Source of the DNA: Vibrio tasmaniensis 1F-187
GTDB taxonomy: Bacteria; Pseudomonadota; Gammaproteobacteria; Enterobacterales; Vibrionaceae
Reading direction: 5' to 3'
DNA: 31,328 nucleotides
Assembly: GCF_000272405.2 (NCBI RefSeq)
Contig: NZ_AJZM02000417.1
Span: 1-31,328 of the forward strand
The translations under genes and the position numbers were made by a program. Under the pieces are notes generated by a model. It saw only the letters and a list, made by a program, of their open reading frames with translations. It was not told the DNA's origin and did not search any database. This document shows, piece after piece, positions 1 to 8,113 of the stretch. Position 1 is the stretch's first letter, and each line of letters opens with the position of its first letter.

Positions 1-65
1 TCGCTGCAAAAATCAGCTCGAAAGTTCAACATGCCCTAGTGACAAATCTTCCCTTAGATGGGGGT

Positions 66-947
66 TCAACTCGATATAGACAGTGCGAACGACAACAAGA
101 TTGGTAGGGTAACCACACTTAGGAAGTTACCAAACAACACCATGGACGCGACCTTAGGGGGCTCGACATTGAACCTCTCTGCAAACAGGTAGTTCATCAC
201 AGCGGGTGGCAGCATGGTGAACAGTACCATCATTTGTAAGTGCAGCGTCGGCAGTGGGATAAAGAAGTAGATGATGGTAAAAGCGATCGCCCCTGTAAAT
301 AGGGATTGAGCCGTACACAACAAGCCGACCTTTAATCCGCTCAGTCTCAAGTTGACCATTTGCGAACCTAACGACAATAGCATGATAGGAACAGCAGCTT
401 GCCCAAGCAGTGATGTGGCTTCGTAGATTGGATTCCACACGGTAATTCCAGACAGGTTGAGCGTCATCGCTAGCGCAGCCGCTAAGAAAATTGGCATCTT
501 GAGGATCTGTTTGATCGGATTACCGTCGCTCAATAGCGCTAAGCCAACACTAATATGGACACATGCCGATACCACAAATAGTAATACCGCAGGGGCTAGT
601 GCGCTCTCGCCAAAGGTGTAGGTGAATAGGGGAATGGCTAGGTTGCCACTATTACGGAACATGTGTGGCGGAGCCCAAGCTTTAAAATTGAGCTTAAAGA
701 TCTTACAGATCGGAATCATCAACAATGCAGGCACTAACACTGCGACCAAAGAAGCGGTTATGAGTGGCAATTGCTCTGTGTCGAGAGGCATGGTGGTCAG
801 CGATGCAAACACTAGCGCAGGGATACACACATCCATGTTGATGCGATTGATCGGTTTGAAATCGGGCTTGAGCCAACGACCGACCGCAAAGCCAGCACTG
901 GCTAAAGCAAAAACGGGAAACAGAATGCTGATGACCTGTTCGAACAT
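66..947 (-). CDS. AEC family transporter (auxin efflux carrier-type permease)
   Basis: This is a polytopic inner-membrane permease of the AEC family, secondary carriers for small organic acids or related anions. The protein is about 293 aa with roughly ten hydrophobic segments across its whole length, in the usual two bundles of five. It begins MFEQVISILFPVFALASAGF, typical of the family, and carries Asn/Pro-containing helix breaks (for example FRNSGNLAIPL and LPPAVMNYLFAERFN) where AEC proteins have their crossover motifs. An upstream in-frame start exists at 977, but the ATG at 947 is preceded by AAAGGAAC at good spacing and gives the normal N-terminus. It is the last gene of the leftward set and nothing adjacent indicates its substrate. 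The family call is firm; the substrate is unknown. Confidence 0.9.
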   Translation of the reverse strand: MFEQVISILFPVFALASAGFAVGRWLKPDFKPINRINMDVCIPALVFASLTTMPLDTEQLPLITASLVAVLVPALLMIPICKIFKLNFKAWAPPHMFRNSGNLAIPLFTYTFGESALAPAVLLFVVSACVHISVGLALLSDGNPIKQILKMPIFLAAALAMTLNLSGITVWNPIYEATSLLGQAAVPIMLLSLGSQMVNLRLSGLKVGLLCTAQSLFTGAIAFTIIYFFIPLPTLHLQMMVLFTMLPPAVMNYLFAERFNVEPPKVASMVLFGNFLSVVTLPILLSFALSISS

Positions 948-1123
948 AGAGTTCCTTTCTAGGTTTAGTACCTCCATTTAGCGGAGAAACGAATGTTTGA
1001 GAGCGCGCTATAGATACGTATGAAATCGAGATGTATAAACATTAACCTATCAACATAATGACTTGGCGTCACCGAAGATCGTTGTCTGTCAGCGGTTAAT
1101 TTACATTTCTTTGAATGAAGCAC

Positions 1124-1156
1124 AAAAAAGACCAGTGGCATCAGCAACGGGTCTTT
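1124..1156 (-). terminator. Rho-independent terminator after the glycosylase-like gene
   Basis: Read on the minus strand, AAAGACC pairs with GGTCTTT across a loop of about 16 nt, followed by a run of six T. It lies 49 bp past the stop of the gene ending at 1205. The stem is short and the loop large, so strength is uncertain. Confidence 0.55.
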
Positions 1157-1204
1157 AAAGGTTAGATAAATCTGGACGGGTTCTCTAATTAACTACGATG
1201 ACCA

Positions 1205-1891
1205 CTAAACTCGATTATCACCACAGCTGTAGGCAACGATCTGGCTGATTTCGCTCAGGCTACGACCTGATTGTTGCTGCCATTCGTTGAAGGCTTTACC
1301 CGCTGCCAGTTGTGCTCGCTTGGTGTTACGGCCGCTATCTAGCACATCGGTACTGCGTAGGTGCGCTTCAACATCCGACGACAAGATGAAGGTGTCTTTG
1401 CCCATTTGGCGCAGAGTGTAGGCACCAGTATTACCACCTAGTCGCTTGCCGTGTTTTTTCTGGTAATCCCACAGCTCGGTGATACGTTCTGATGGCCAGT
1501 CGGCAACCATTTTCGAGAATGAATCGGCTTCACGCTTGGCATTGTGGATCATGGTGGCGTTGGCAGGGATGGTCATCACCTTGGTGAGGTGGCGAATAAT
1601 GCGCGGGTCTTGTGCTTTCTGTTCCCACATTTCATTCGGCAGCATCAGCATTTTCTCGATGTTGAATTCAAAGAACACCTCTTCAAATTGCGGCCATTTC
1701 TTTCTCACCACATTCCACGAAATGCCACACTGGAATACTTTCTCAGTAAAGGCGGCTAGCCAACGGTCGTCGGTGATTTGCGATAACTCGGCTTGGGAAA
1801 GGGGCGCACGAACAATCTTTTCGAGTTCGGCTGCTCCGCCTTTACGGTGAGCTGCACGTTGATAAATAGTGTCGAATTTTTCTTGGGTCAT
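1205..1891 (-). CDS. DNA-3-methyladenine glycosylase I-like (HhH-GPD) protein, divergent
   Basis: This 228-aa protein resembles the Tag branch of the helix-hairpin-helix DNA glycosylases, which excise N3-methyladenine. The segment around VFQCGISWNVVRKKW, followed by an F-x-F segment and then DPRIIRHLTKV, matches the Tag core (GLSW-x-VLKKR ... GIIRHRGKI). Compared with E. coli Tag as I remember it, the N-terminal Cys/His and C-terminal His/Cys zinc ligands are absent: the protein starts MTQEKFDTIY and ends SCGDNRV. The Glu before the Gly-x-Ser-Trp motif is one residue out of register. It may be a divergent subfamily with altered chemistry. A TTG start at 1903 is possible, but the ATG at 1891 is preferred. 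It follows the GNAT gene by about 90 bp and may share a transcript. Confidence 0.75.
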   Translation of the reverse strand: MTQEKFDTIYQRAAHRKGGAAELEKIVRAPLSQAELSQITDDRWLAAFTEKVFQCGISWNVVRKKWPQFEEVFFEFNIEKMLMLPNEMWEQKAQDPRIIRHLTKVMTIPANATMIHNAKREADSFSKMVADWPSERITELWDYQKKHGKRLGGNTGAYTLRQMGKDTFILSSDVEAHLRSTDVLDSGRNTKRAQLAAGKAFNEWQQQSGRSLSEISQIVAYSCGDNRV

Positions 1892-1980
1892 TGGAGGTTC
1901 CAAATTACATCTGTGTAGCCAATGCTTAATGATATGGGGTTGAATCTAGCAATTAAAACCAGTTTGTTGATCAAAACAAA

Positions 1981-2508
1981 CTAGCCGAGCTTTAATTCCA
2001 TCTGATACAAGGGCCAGGTTTTGCCATTAAACTCTTTCACGCTCGGCTCTTTGTCTACCACCTGAAATCCTGCTTTGTCGTAGCAGCGTTTTGCTCCGTG
2101 GTTTTGCTTAAATACGGCCAAGGTGATGGTGGTGATATTTGGGATTTCTTTCGCAGCTTCTAATGCACTTTCTATCATGGATTGCCCAAGCCCTTTACCT
2201 CGTTGGTTTGGGTGAATCGCGACTCGGCAAAAGCGAAGTTCATTGTCTGACATGCGTTGAAACTCCATAAAGCCAAGCAAGTCATCGGTATTTGAGTTGG
2301 CGTTTGAATCGGCGTTCGGTTCAGAGTATGACTTAGATGCAGAAAAGGTATATAGCTCGACATGTGGTTCTTGAGAACGTTCGATGATGGAGGCTGCTTT
2401 TAAGGGCCAACCAAATATCCGTCCGCCCCATAGAACGTAGTCTTCTAGGGATGTAAACCAAGTGACGATCTCGTCGGCGTCGGATGCTTTAAAGCGGTTT
2501 ATTTCCAT
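1981..2508 (-). CDS. GNAT family N-acetyltransferase
   Basis: This 175-aa single-domain acetyltransferase should move an acetyl group from acetyl-CoA to an amine; the substrate is unknown. The acetyl-CoA loop is visible as VAIHPNQRGKGLGQSMIESA (the R/Q-x-x-G-x-G/A motif), followed by a strand and the usual C-terminal KAGF segment. An Asn/Ser-rich insert lies near residues 63-75, just before the strand leading to the acetyl-CoA motif, and is encoded by a 12-bp tandem repeat. The ATG at 2508 has AGAAGGAT upstream. It starts about 42 bp after the HD phosphohydrolase gene and is probably co-transcribed with it. Confidence 0.88.
   Translation of the reverse strand: MEINRFKASDADEIVTWFTSLEDYVLWGGRIFGWPLKAASIIERSQEPHVELYTFSASKSYSEPNADSNANSNTDDLLGFMEFQRMSDNELRFCRVAIHPNQRGKGLGQSMIESALEAAKEIPNITTITLAVFKQNHGAKRCYDKAGFQVVDKEPSVKEFNGKTWPLYQMELKLG
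2287..2322. repeat. Three degenerate 12-bp tandem repeats inside the GNAT gene
   Basis: The units are GGTATTTGAGTT, GGCGTTTGAATC and GGCGTTCGGTTC, head to tail on the plus strand. In the gene they encode the tetrapeptides EPNA, DSNA and NSNT. The period is a multiple of three, so copy-number change would keep the reading frame. Confidence 0.8.
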
Positions 2509-2550
2509 ATCCTTCTCTCTTCCTTATCGCGTGTCTCTTTTTCTAAGCCG

Positions 2551-3177
2551 TTAAACTTCTGCGGCCAACTGATCAAGAAATCCACGCATGTAGTCGGTGC
2601 GCTTATTGGCTTCTAATTTGGCTGATTCTGTATTCATGGTTTCAGCGAGCTTAAACAGTTTCACGTAGAAATGGTCGACACTGTAATGCTTGTCATCCAA
2701 GTCACGCTGCTTCGCGAATGGGTCTTCGTGGTTATAGAGTTCAGCGTTAAAGCTTTGACCCACGTATAGGCAGCGAGCAATGCCAATCGCACCGAGAGAA
2801 TCTAGGCGATCTGCGTCTTGAACAATCTGTGCTTCCAAGGTTTCTGGTGTGATGTTGGCGCTGTAACTGTGAGTGACAATAGCGTGATGGATTTCGTCGA
2901 GATAGGACGCGGGATACTCGATAGATTTGAGGAAAGAGATCGCCTTGTCTGCCGCCATTTTTGAGCTTTGGGCTCTGTCTGGGTGGTTCTTAGGGAAGGT
3001 GAAGCAATCATGAAGGTAAGCGGCAGGAAGAACGACCTCAAGCTTAGCCTGTTCTTGAGTACACAAAACCTCAGCAGTTTTGACTACTCGCTTGATATGG
3101 CTGATGTCGTGCGCGGCATCCTGTGTCATCTCTTGCTGAGCAAAATCAAGCAGTTGGCTTTCAAATCTTTTAATCAC
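2551..3177 (-). CDS. HD domain phosphohydrolase (YedJ-like)
   Basis: This 208-aa cytoplasmic metal-dependent phosphohydrolase belongs to the HD superfamily. Metal-ligand motifs occur in order: DISHIKRV with its His near residue 26, the HD pair in AAYLHDCFTF near residue 56, and QDADRLDSLGAIGIAR near residues 120-135, whose Asp completes the site. Length and motif spacing resemble E. coli YedJ, whose physiological substrate I cannot state. The start is GTG at 3177, with AAAGGGAC upstream at good spacing; no nearby ATG fits. It heads a leftward HD-GNAT-glycosylase run with short gaps. Confidence 0.85.
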   Translation of the reverse strand: MIKRFESQLLDFAQQEMTQDAAHDISHIKRVVKTAEVLCTQEQAKLEVVLPAAYLHDCFTFPKNHPDRAQSSKMAADKAISFLKSIEYPASYLDEIHHAIVTHSYSANITPETLEAQIVQDADRLDSLGAIGIARCLYVGQSFNAELYNHEDPFAKQRDLDDKHYSVDHFYVKLFKLAETMNTESAKLEANKRTDYMRGFLDQLAAEV

Positions 3178-3293
3178 GCGTCCCTTTCTCCATCTGTAGA
3201 CGTTATCAATGTTGCTTATCGATTAGTATCGTTTCATCTCGACTGTAACAGTTTCTTGCGCGATTTTTTATCTTTTATAAAAGGAATATAAAC

Positions 3294-3320
3294 AAAAAAA
3301 CCGACTCAGTGAGTCGGTTT
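3294..3320 (-). terminator. Strong Rho-independent terminator of the HAD gene
   Basis: On the minus strand AAACCGACTC and GAGTCGGTTT form a 10-bp stem with a 3-nt loop, followed by seven consecutive T. It sits about 50 bp past the stop of the HAD phosphatase gene and separates it from the HD gene downstream. Confidence 0.9.
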
Positions 3321-3372
3321 AATAGAGAGGCTCTTCTACGTTGATTAAAGCATTATCAACGGTAATTAGAGC

Positions 3373-4032
3373 TTAAGCGACGGCTTGCTGAAGCTGCGCT
3401 AACACATGATGTAGGGAAGGGCTGATCGTGTGACCAAGCGCTTTCACTTCGTCACATGGTTCTACCAAATCTGGGATCTGGAAGCTGATCATGTTGGCTG
3501 CCATAGATGCGCGAATACCGTTGTTTGAATCTTCAAACGCTAGGCAATTTTCAGGTGCAACACCTAAGCGCTCTGCCGCTAGCAAGTAGATCTCTGGGTG
3601 AGGTTTACCATTGGTCACTTCGCAGCCTGTGCTTAGTGAGGTGAAGTAAGAATCTAGGCCAGCCAGCTCAAGCTTCTTTTTAGCGATATCAAGCTGAGTC
3701 GAGGTCGCCACCGCGATTGGAATGTCGTTTGATTTCAGCCATTCAAGAAGCTCAATCACGCCATCTTTAACTGGGATTGCTTGGTGCTTAACAACCGCAT
3801 TGTAGCGAGTGCGCCATTCGGTGTTCAGCGCCGGGTAATCTAACCCTTCGCCGTAGCCCTTTCTAAAAATCTGTTCGATGGTTTTTGCGTTACAACCAAT
3901 GATGCCTAAGTAAACATCTTGCAAGAACGGAACATCTTGCGCGTGACATGCTTCTTCAAAAATCTGCATACAAAGTCTCTCGGTGTCGAGTAACAGTCCA
4001 TCCATATCAAAAATAGCAGCTTGAAAATTCAT
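3373..4032 (-). CDS. HAD family hydrolase (beta-phosphoglucomutase/sugar phosphatase type)
   Basis: This 219-aa haloacid dehalogenase-like phosphatase has a C1 helical cap. Motif I is DMDGLLLDTE (nucleophile Asp9, acid/base Asp11), motif II is the Thr/Ser in VATSTQ near residue 110, motif III is the Lys in GKPHPEIY near residue 143, and motif IV is FEDSNNGI near residue 167. The sequence style matches the PGMB/YcjU/YniC group, which dephosphorylates or isomerises sugar phosphates; the substrate is not predictable here. It is flanked by a strong terminator downstream and a roughly 400-bp gap upstream, so it is probably monocistronic. Confidence 0.9.
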   Translation of the reverse strand: MNFQAAIFDMDGLLLDTERLCMQIFEEACHAQDVPFLQDVYLGIIGCNAKTIEQIFRKGYGEGLDYPALNTEWRTRYNAVVKHQAIPVKDGVIELLEWLKSNDIPIAVATSTQLDIAKKKLELAGLDSYFTSLSTGCEVTNGKPHPEIYLLAAERLGVAPENCLAFEDSNNGIRASMAANMISFQIPDLVEPCDEVKALGHTISPSLHHVLAQLQQAVA

Positions 4033-4443
4033 ATCCGTGGTTCTTTATGTGTTGTCATCGTGAGGGCGAGTATTTTGACATAGTGTCTCGGGATAGGCGA
4101 GCCAGTGTTCAGTAAGAATATGCTTAGTTAGATAGGAAGTATGCTTCTGGATGGCTTTGTATATGATTGATTATGAATGAAATAATATCGTTAAGTTATG
4201 AGTCTGGTACTTTATAGGCCATACAGATCTAACAGTCACAATAATGGTTATCGAACATAACAAATTTAGATTTAGAGTCTGTCTTCCTATTACATTTCAT
4301 AAACTTACGGTTCAGTTAGCGTGACCATAATCTTAGAAAAAACAATTTGTGAGAGTCCGTAATCATAGTGTGACCAAGCGATAAGTAAATGGCGGAACTT
4401 AGGGACAAAATATCATTAGTCCACATTTTTAGCAGGGTTGCTT
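4033..4443. other. Intergenic region with divergent promoters for the HAD gene and dcuB
   Basis: This AT-rich region of about 410 bp must hold both divergent promoters. I see two copies of the heptamer GTGACCA (4321-4327 and 4370-4376) 49 bp apart, and a single CRP-like half-site TGTGA near 4348. No full CRP or FNR palindrome was found. E. coli dcuB is controlled by FNR, CRP and the DcuSR system; whether that holds here cannot be read from the sequence. Confidence 0.4.
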
Positions 4444-5772
4444 ATGTTGTATTTTGAGTTTCTATTTTTATTAGTCGTACTTTATATCGGGTCTCGGTAT
4501 GGCGGTATTGGGTTAGGTGTTGTTTCTGGTATTGGCTTGGTTATCGAGGTGTTTGTCTTCAAGATGCCACCAACGTCTCCACCTGTCACCGTAATGCTGA
4601 TCATCCTCGCTGTTGTTACCTGTGCTTCTATTCTTGAAGCGGCTGGTGGCTTGAAATACATGCTGCAAGTGGCCGAAAGGGTACTGAGAAAGAACCCGAA
4701 ACGCGTCACTTTGATAGCACCGTTCGTGACTTACTCGATGACTTTCCTATTGGGTACTGGTCATGCGGTTTACTCCATCATGCCTATCATCGGCGATGTT
4801 GCACTGAAGAATGGTATTCGTCCTGAGCGCCCAATGGCGGCTGCATCTGTTGCGTCGCAACTGGCGATTACTGCATCTCCAATCTCGGCAGCAGTGGTTT
4901 ATTACCTCGCGCAACTTTCTGATATCCAACACTCTATTACTCTGCTTTCTATTTTGATGGTGACGGTTCCTGCAACGCTGTTCGGCACACTTTTACTTTC
5001 TCTGTATAGCTTGAAACGTGGTAAAGAACTGAACGACGATCCTGAATACCAAGCGCGTCTAAAAGATCCTGAGTGGAAAAAGCGCATCGAAAGCACCACT
5101 GCGACGTCTTTGGATGAAGTGCTGCCAACTTCGGCGCGTAATGCGGTATTGATTTTCTTATTGTCGATTGTCGTGATTGTTATCGTGGCGATGATGCCTG
5201 AGATCAGAACCATCGTAGACGGCGATAAGCCAATTAAGATGTCGGTGATCATCCAAATGATGATGCTCTGTTTCGGCGGTATCATTTTGTTAGCGACCAA
5301 AACTGACCCGCGTGACGTGCCAAACGGCGTGGTATTCAAATCGGGTATGGTGGCAGCGATTGCTATCTTCGGTATCGCTTGGATGTCGGATACCTATTTC
5401 CAATACGCAATGCCTCAGTTCAAGTCGGGCATCGTGGAAATGGTGACTAACTACCCATGGACGTTTGCGCTAGCGCTATTCATCGTATCAGTTGTGGTGA
5501 ACTCTCAAGCCGCTACTGCACGTATGATGCTACCGGTTGGCCTTGGCTTAGGGTTAGACCCAGCATTGCTTATCGGCTTAATGCCAGCAGTTTACGGCTA
5601 CTTCTTCATCCCGAACTACCCATCAGATATCGCAACGGTGAACTTTGATGTGTCTGGCACCACTAAGATTGGTAAGTGGTATTTCAACCACTCATTCATG
5701 TCGGTTGGTTTAATCGGTGCCGTCGGCGCATGTTGCTTAGGCTACGCACTCGCACAGATTTTTATCGCTTAA
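4444..5772 (+). CDS. dcuB: Anaerobic C4-dicarboxylate transporter DcuB
   Basis: This inner-membrane antiporter is expected to exchange external fumarate, malate or aspartate for succinate during fumarate respiration. The 442-aa protein fits the DcuA/DcuB family (about 433-446 aa) and is closer to E. coli DcuB, for example in APFVTYSMTFLLGTGHAVYS, IRPERPMAAASVASQLAITA and the C-terminal YPSDIATVNFDVSGTTKIG followed by NHSF. Hydrophobic segments span the sequence apart from a charged cytoplasmic stretch at about residues 190-230. A TTG lies at 4438, but the ATG at 4444 has AGGG immediately upstream at better spacing. A long upstream region and a downstream terminator suggest a single-gene unit. 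Confidence 0.93.
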   Translation: MLYFEFLFLLVVLYIGSRYGGIGLGVVSGIGLVIEVFVFKMPPTSPPVTVMLIILAVVTCASILEAAGGLKYMLQVAERVLRKNPKRVTLIAPFVTYSMTFLLGTGHAVYSIMPIIGDVALKNGIRPERPMAAASVASQLAITASPISAAVVYYLAQLSDIQHSITLLSILMVTVPATLFGTLLLSLYSLKRGKELNDDPEYQARLKDPEWKKRIESTTATSLDEVLPTSARNAVLIFLLSIVVIVIVAMMPEIRTIVDGDKPIKMSVIIQMMMLCFGGIILLATKTDPRDVPNGVVFKSGMVAAIAIFGIAWMSDTYFQYAMPQFKSGIVEMVTNYPWTFALALFIVSVVVNSQAATARMMLPVGLGLGLDPALLIGLMPAVYGYFFIPNYPSDIATVNFDVSGTTKIGKWYFNHSFMSVGLIGAVGACCLGYALAQIFIA

Positions 5773-5799
5773 TTAAGCGATAGCGAGATAACAAACAAA

Positions 5800-5827
5800 A
5801 ACAGCGCCTCAATTGGCGCTGTTTCTA
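5800..5827 (+). terminator. Terminator after dcuB
   Basis: AACAGCGCC pairs with GGCGCTGTT across a 6-nt loop, followed by a T-rich tract, 28 bp past the dcuB stop. An A-run precedes it, so it may also act on leftward transcripts. Confidence 0.8.
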
Positions 5828-5843
5828 TTTGTTCTGTTTGGAC

Positions 5844-5876
5844 GTATTAATTCGAACCTAGATTTCGAATTAATAC
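5844..5876. repeat. Perfect 12-bp inverted repeat between convergent genes
   Basis: GTATTAATTCGA at 5844-5855 is exactly repeated in reverse complement at 5865-5876 with a 9-nt loop. It lacks a T-run on either strand, so it is not a classical terminator. It lies between the dcuB terminator and the stop codon of the leftward gene at 5883. Confidence 0.7.
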
Positions 5877-5882
5877 CCAATA

Positions 5883-6206
5883 TTAACGAGCCTCAAAAGC
5901 CAAAGACTGAATCGCTTCTTCTATCGTTAGGAAGTGGATTTTCATTAGGCACACTTCTGCTTTCTGGAACTCGTGGTTTCGAATCAGTTTGGTCACGCTT
6001 TCAACCGAATACTGGTCTGCTCGTTTCGCTAGAGAGAGTTGGTTTGAGCTCGATTCAAGCGAGTAGCTATCGCCCACTGAATCAATGAGGTAATCATCTT
6101 CGCCCAAGATCATGTCTGAGCATTCTGCTTGAAATTCGTGTTCGGATGCGACGTAAATAAGCTCATCGTCCCCGTCGAGTTTTACCAAAGATGGCCAACT
6201 GATCAT
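5883..6206 (-). CDS. Small acidic protein, DUF4144-like
   Basis: This 107-aa acidic cytoplasmic protein has no signal peptide or membrane segment. It begins MISWPSLVKLDGDDELIYVA and contains DDYLIDSVGDSYSL, which I recognise with moderate confidence as the DUF4144 family of vibrios and relatives. The function is unknown. The start at 6206 is supported by GAGAGG upstream. The C-terminal half (VTKLIRNHEFQKAEVCLMKI) looks like a helix-rich module. It follows the LPD1-like gene by about 90 bp in the same direction, but no functional link is evident. Confidence 0.7.
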   Translation of the reverse strand: MISWPSLVKLDGDDELIYVASEHEFQAECSDMILGEDDYLIDSVGDSYSLESSSNQLSLAKRADQYSVESVTKLIRNHEFQKAEVCLMKIHFLTIEEAIQSLAFEAR

Positions 6207-6298
6207 TATTGCCTCTCAATCATGGATGTTGAAGTGTATGTCTGGACTATAAACACTTTTCGCTGATGGATCATCTCTTAGCCCTAACGACTCGAACG

Positions 6299-7090
6299 TT
6301 ACTTACTTAGAGACCGACCCAACGGCGCGAAGTAACCTTGCAGCGCTTTATTAATTTCTTTGCGATGCTTGAGGTCTGGATAGAGAGGGAACATATCTGG
6401 TTTGGTCGTGCCATCGACTAAGTAAGCATTCTCGATATCTGAGCAGGATTCAATCGCAGATTCAAACGCGCGGGCCATCATCTCTGTTGGCAATGAGAAG
6501 TAACGGGCAGATGTTGCTTTGTCGGCAATGACACTTCGAGTCACGTAATCGTGCTTATCCAAATTGTTCTCGCTGAGTAATGTGGTGTTGAACAGCGACA
6601 TCAGACTCTCGTTTAATGGGTGAGGTCGCACCTTTCTATCATGTAGCCAACAGTCACTGGCGAACAAGATTTGCTTGCGAGGACCGGAGGTGTCACCAAT
6701 CTCAAACGCCTTTTCGGCAATGTAGTGGTCAAATGCATGCCAGAACTCATGCGCTAACGCACCAGCCCCTGCGTTTTTAGCGAGGGCTAACTCTCTTTGA
6801 TTTGGTGCGTAGTGTGCTTGTACACCCTTTCTGCCACCACTGCCGAACGCTAAGCCTAATGTGCCACGTAAGCCAATCGCTTCTGGTGGCAAAGCCAAGA
6901 TGTAAGCCAAGTCTGCTAGCGAGTCGAATATCAGATTCGCAGCGAGCTCTTTCTCTTCTTTCGTTACCCAAGCGCCTACACGAATGCTGCCCATACCGAA
7001 GGTCTGTTTGATGTCCATGAATGACACCTGATCGCCATGTCGGTAGTCTGGGCCTTTGCGCGTTTTGTATTTAAAGTGGGTTAACTTCAA
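6299..7090 (-). CDS. LPD1/CLCA_X-type putative zinc metalloprotease-like protein
   Basis: With a TTG start at 7090 the protein is 263 aa. That codon has AAGGA about 7 nt upstream, whereas the longer frame up to 7186 overlaps the upstream gene and adds an atypical N-terminus. The core around residues 76-120 (GTLGLAFGSGGRKGVQAHY, then GAGALAHEFWHAFDHYI) matches the LPD1 fold found in phage polyvalent proteins and in proteins annotated CLCA_X. HEFWH (114-118) is an HExxH zinc site, and the Glu in PTEMMARAFE (about residue 203) is a likely third ligand. No signal peptide is seen, so it is probably cytoplasmic. Substrate and role are unknown. The family call is from pattern recognition, not a search. 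Confidence 0.7.
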   Translation of the reverse strand: MKLTHFKYKTRKGPDYRHGDQVSFMDIKQTFGMGSIRVGAWVTKEEKELAANLIFDSLADLAYILALPPEAIGLRGTLGLAFGSGGRKGVQAHYAPNQRELALAKNAGAGALAHEFWHAFDHYIAEKAFEIGDTSGPRKQILFASDCWLHDRKVRPHPLNESLMSLFNTTLLSENNLDKHDYVTRSVIADKATSARYFSLPTEMMARAFESAIESCSDIENAYLVDGTTKPDMFPLYPDLKHRKEINKALQGYFAPLGRSLSK

Positions 7091-7175
7091 AAGGGTCCTT
7101 GGAAATAGATGTAGTTTAGCGCTGTTGTGTGGTGCACAGGGTGAAGTTGAGAAAGTTAGCACCTTTGTCCGTAAA

Positions 7176-7877
7176 TTACCGAACAAAATGAGTGAGATTG
7201 TGTTCGAAAGCCTCCCATGAGGTTGGGTTACCTTCGTGCGTCAGTGGAAATAGTACCCTATTTGGTTTTGCATAGCTTAAACGATGTAGCCTCTGCGTGA
7301 CATGATAACTGTCTAGCCCTGAAATTGTGACTAAATCTAACGCTTCTAAATCTAGGTAGCCGTCTGGCATCACAGCACGTTTTGGTGCGTGAATCGTAAC
7401 AACTTCACCAATCAACATTTGAGTTTGGTTACTTTCAATTGTTATCTGCTCTTTGAAGGCTAAGCCTATTTTCAGAGGGCTTTCCAAAACAAACGGAGCA
7501 GGGAACACATCATCGTAATAGGGCGTGAGACCGACCGCGTTAAATTCTGAGACTGATTTAGGATAACGAGCGGAAGTTTGATGAGCTTTTTGAACAAAGC
7601 CCGCCCCGATACTATTGATAGTGAAGTGTTGAGTTTCTAGGATATTTTCTAGTGTATGACGGCGACTTTCCGCAGGCCGGATGATGAAGCCAAGTAAAGG
7701 TGGATTCGACCCCAACTGAACCACGGAGCTCACTACTGCAAGATTTTCTAGCCCTTGCTTGTCACAGGTGCCAATAAGGTTTGCGCTTTTAAACCCCGAT
7801 AAGGAGTTAATTAAACGAGCGCGCTCACGCTGGTCCATTGCTTGGATATCTTGTCTTGAAAGGGTCATTGCCTTCAT
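7176..7877 (-). CDS. Flavin reductase family protein (FMN-binding split barrel)
   Basis: This 233-aa protein has the split-barrel flavin reductase fold. Family features include SANLIGTCDKQGLENLAVVSSV near residues 30-50, PPLLGFIIRPAESRRHT, and HFTINSIGAGFVQKAHQTSARY near residues 87-108. Such proteins bind FMN and often reduce flavin with NAD(P)H; some act as partners for other oxidoreductases. The ATG at 7877 has AGAAGAG just upstream and is preferred over the ATG at 7868 and the start at 7895. The stop lies 85 bp before the LPD1-like gene start. Partner and substrate are not indicated by neighbours. Confidence 0.82.
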   Translation of the reverse strand: MKAMTLSRQDIQAMDQRERARLINSLSGFKSANLIGTCDKQGLENLAVVSSVVQLGSNPPLLGFIIRPAESRRHTLENILETQHFTINSIGAGFVQKAHQTSARYPKSVSEFNAVGLTPYYDDVFPAPFVLESPLKIGLAFKEQITIESNQTQMLIGEVVTIHAPKRAVMPDGYLDLEALDLVTISGLDSYHVTQRLHRLSYAKPNRVLFPLTHEGNPTSWEAFEHNLTHFVR

Positions 7878-8113
7878 ATCTTCTCTTCTTCTCACTTTTG
7901 TTTTCGACGACTTGTTTACTAACTAAAACATATCTACGCAGCATCACTTTATTCCGATCATCCAGTTTGAATAAGTGGTAGTGAAAGGAGGGTTCTTTTA
8001 GAAAACTGCAATTTCCTTGAAATTAAATGTGACACTGTAGCTTAATTTATTGTTGCAGCGGTTTGCTATTGAGCGATACCATGTACGGCTATTTCTTTGG
8101 TAAAGATGTAATT

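Noticed and set aside
1..65. A gene truncated at the left edge
   Set aside because: No coding frame with family resemblance in these 65 bases.
965..1147. 60-residue open frame upstream of the AEC transporter
   Set aside because: No ribosome site or family resemblance; it overlaps a terminator and a promoter region.
4033..4443. FNR site upstream of dcuB
   Set aside because: The nearest match is TTGAT with a poor second half; not supportable.
5813..6088. 91-residue rightward open frame
   Set aside because: Shadow opposite the DUF4144-like gene; it begins inside the dcuB terminator.
7091..7186. Longer N-terminus of the LPD1-like protein
   Set aside because: It overlaps the flavin reductase gene and has no ribosome site; the TTG at 7090 has a good one.
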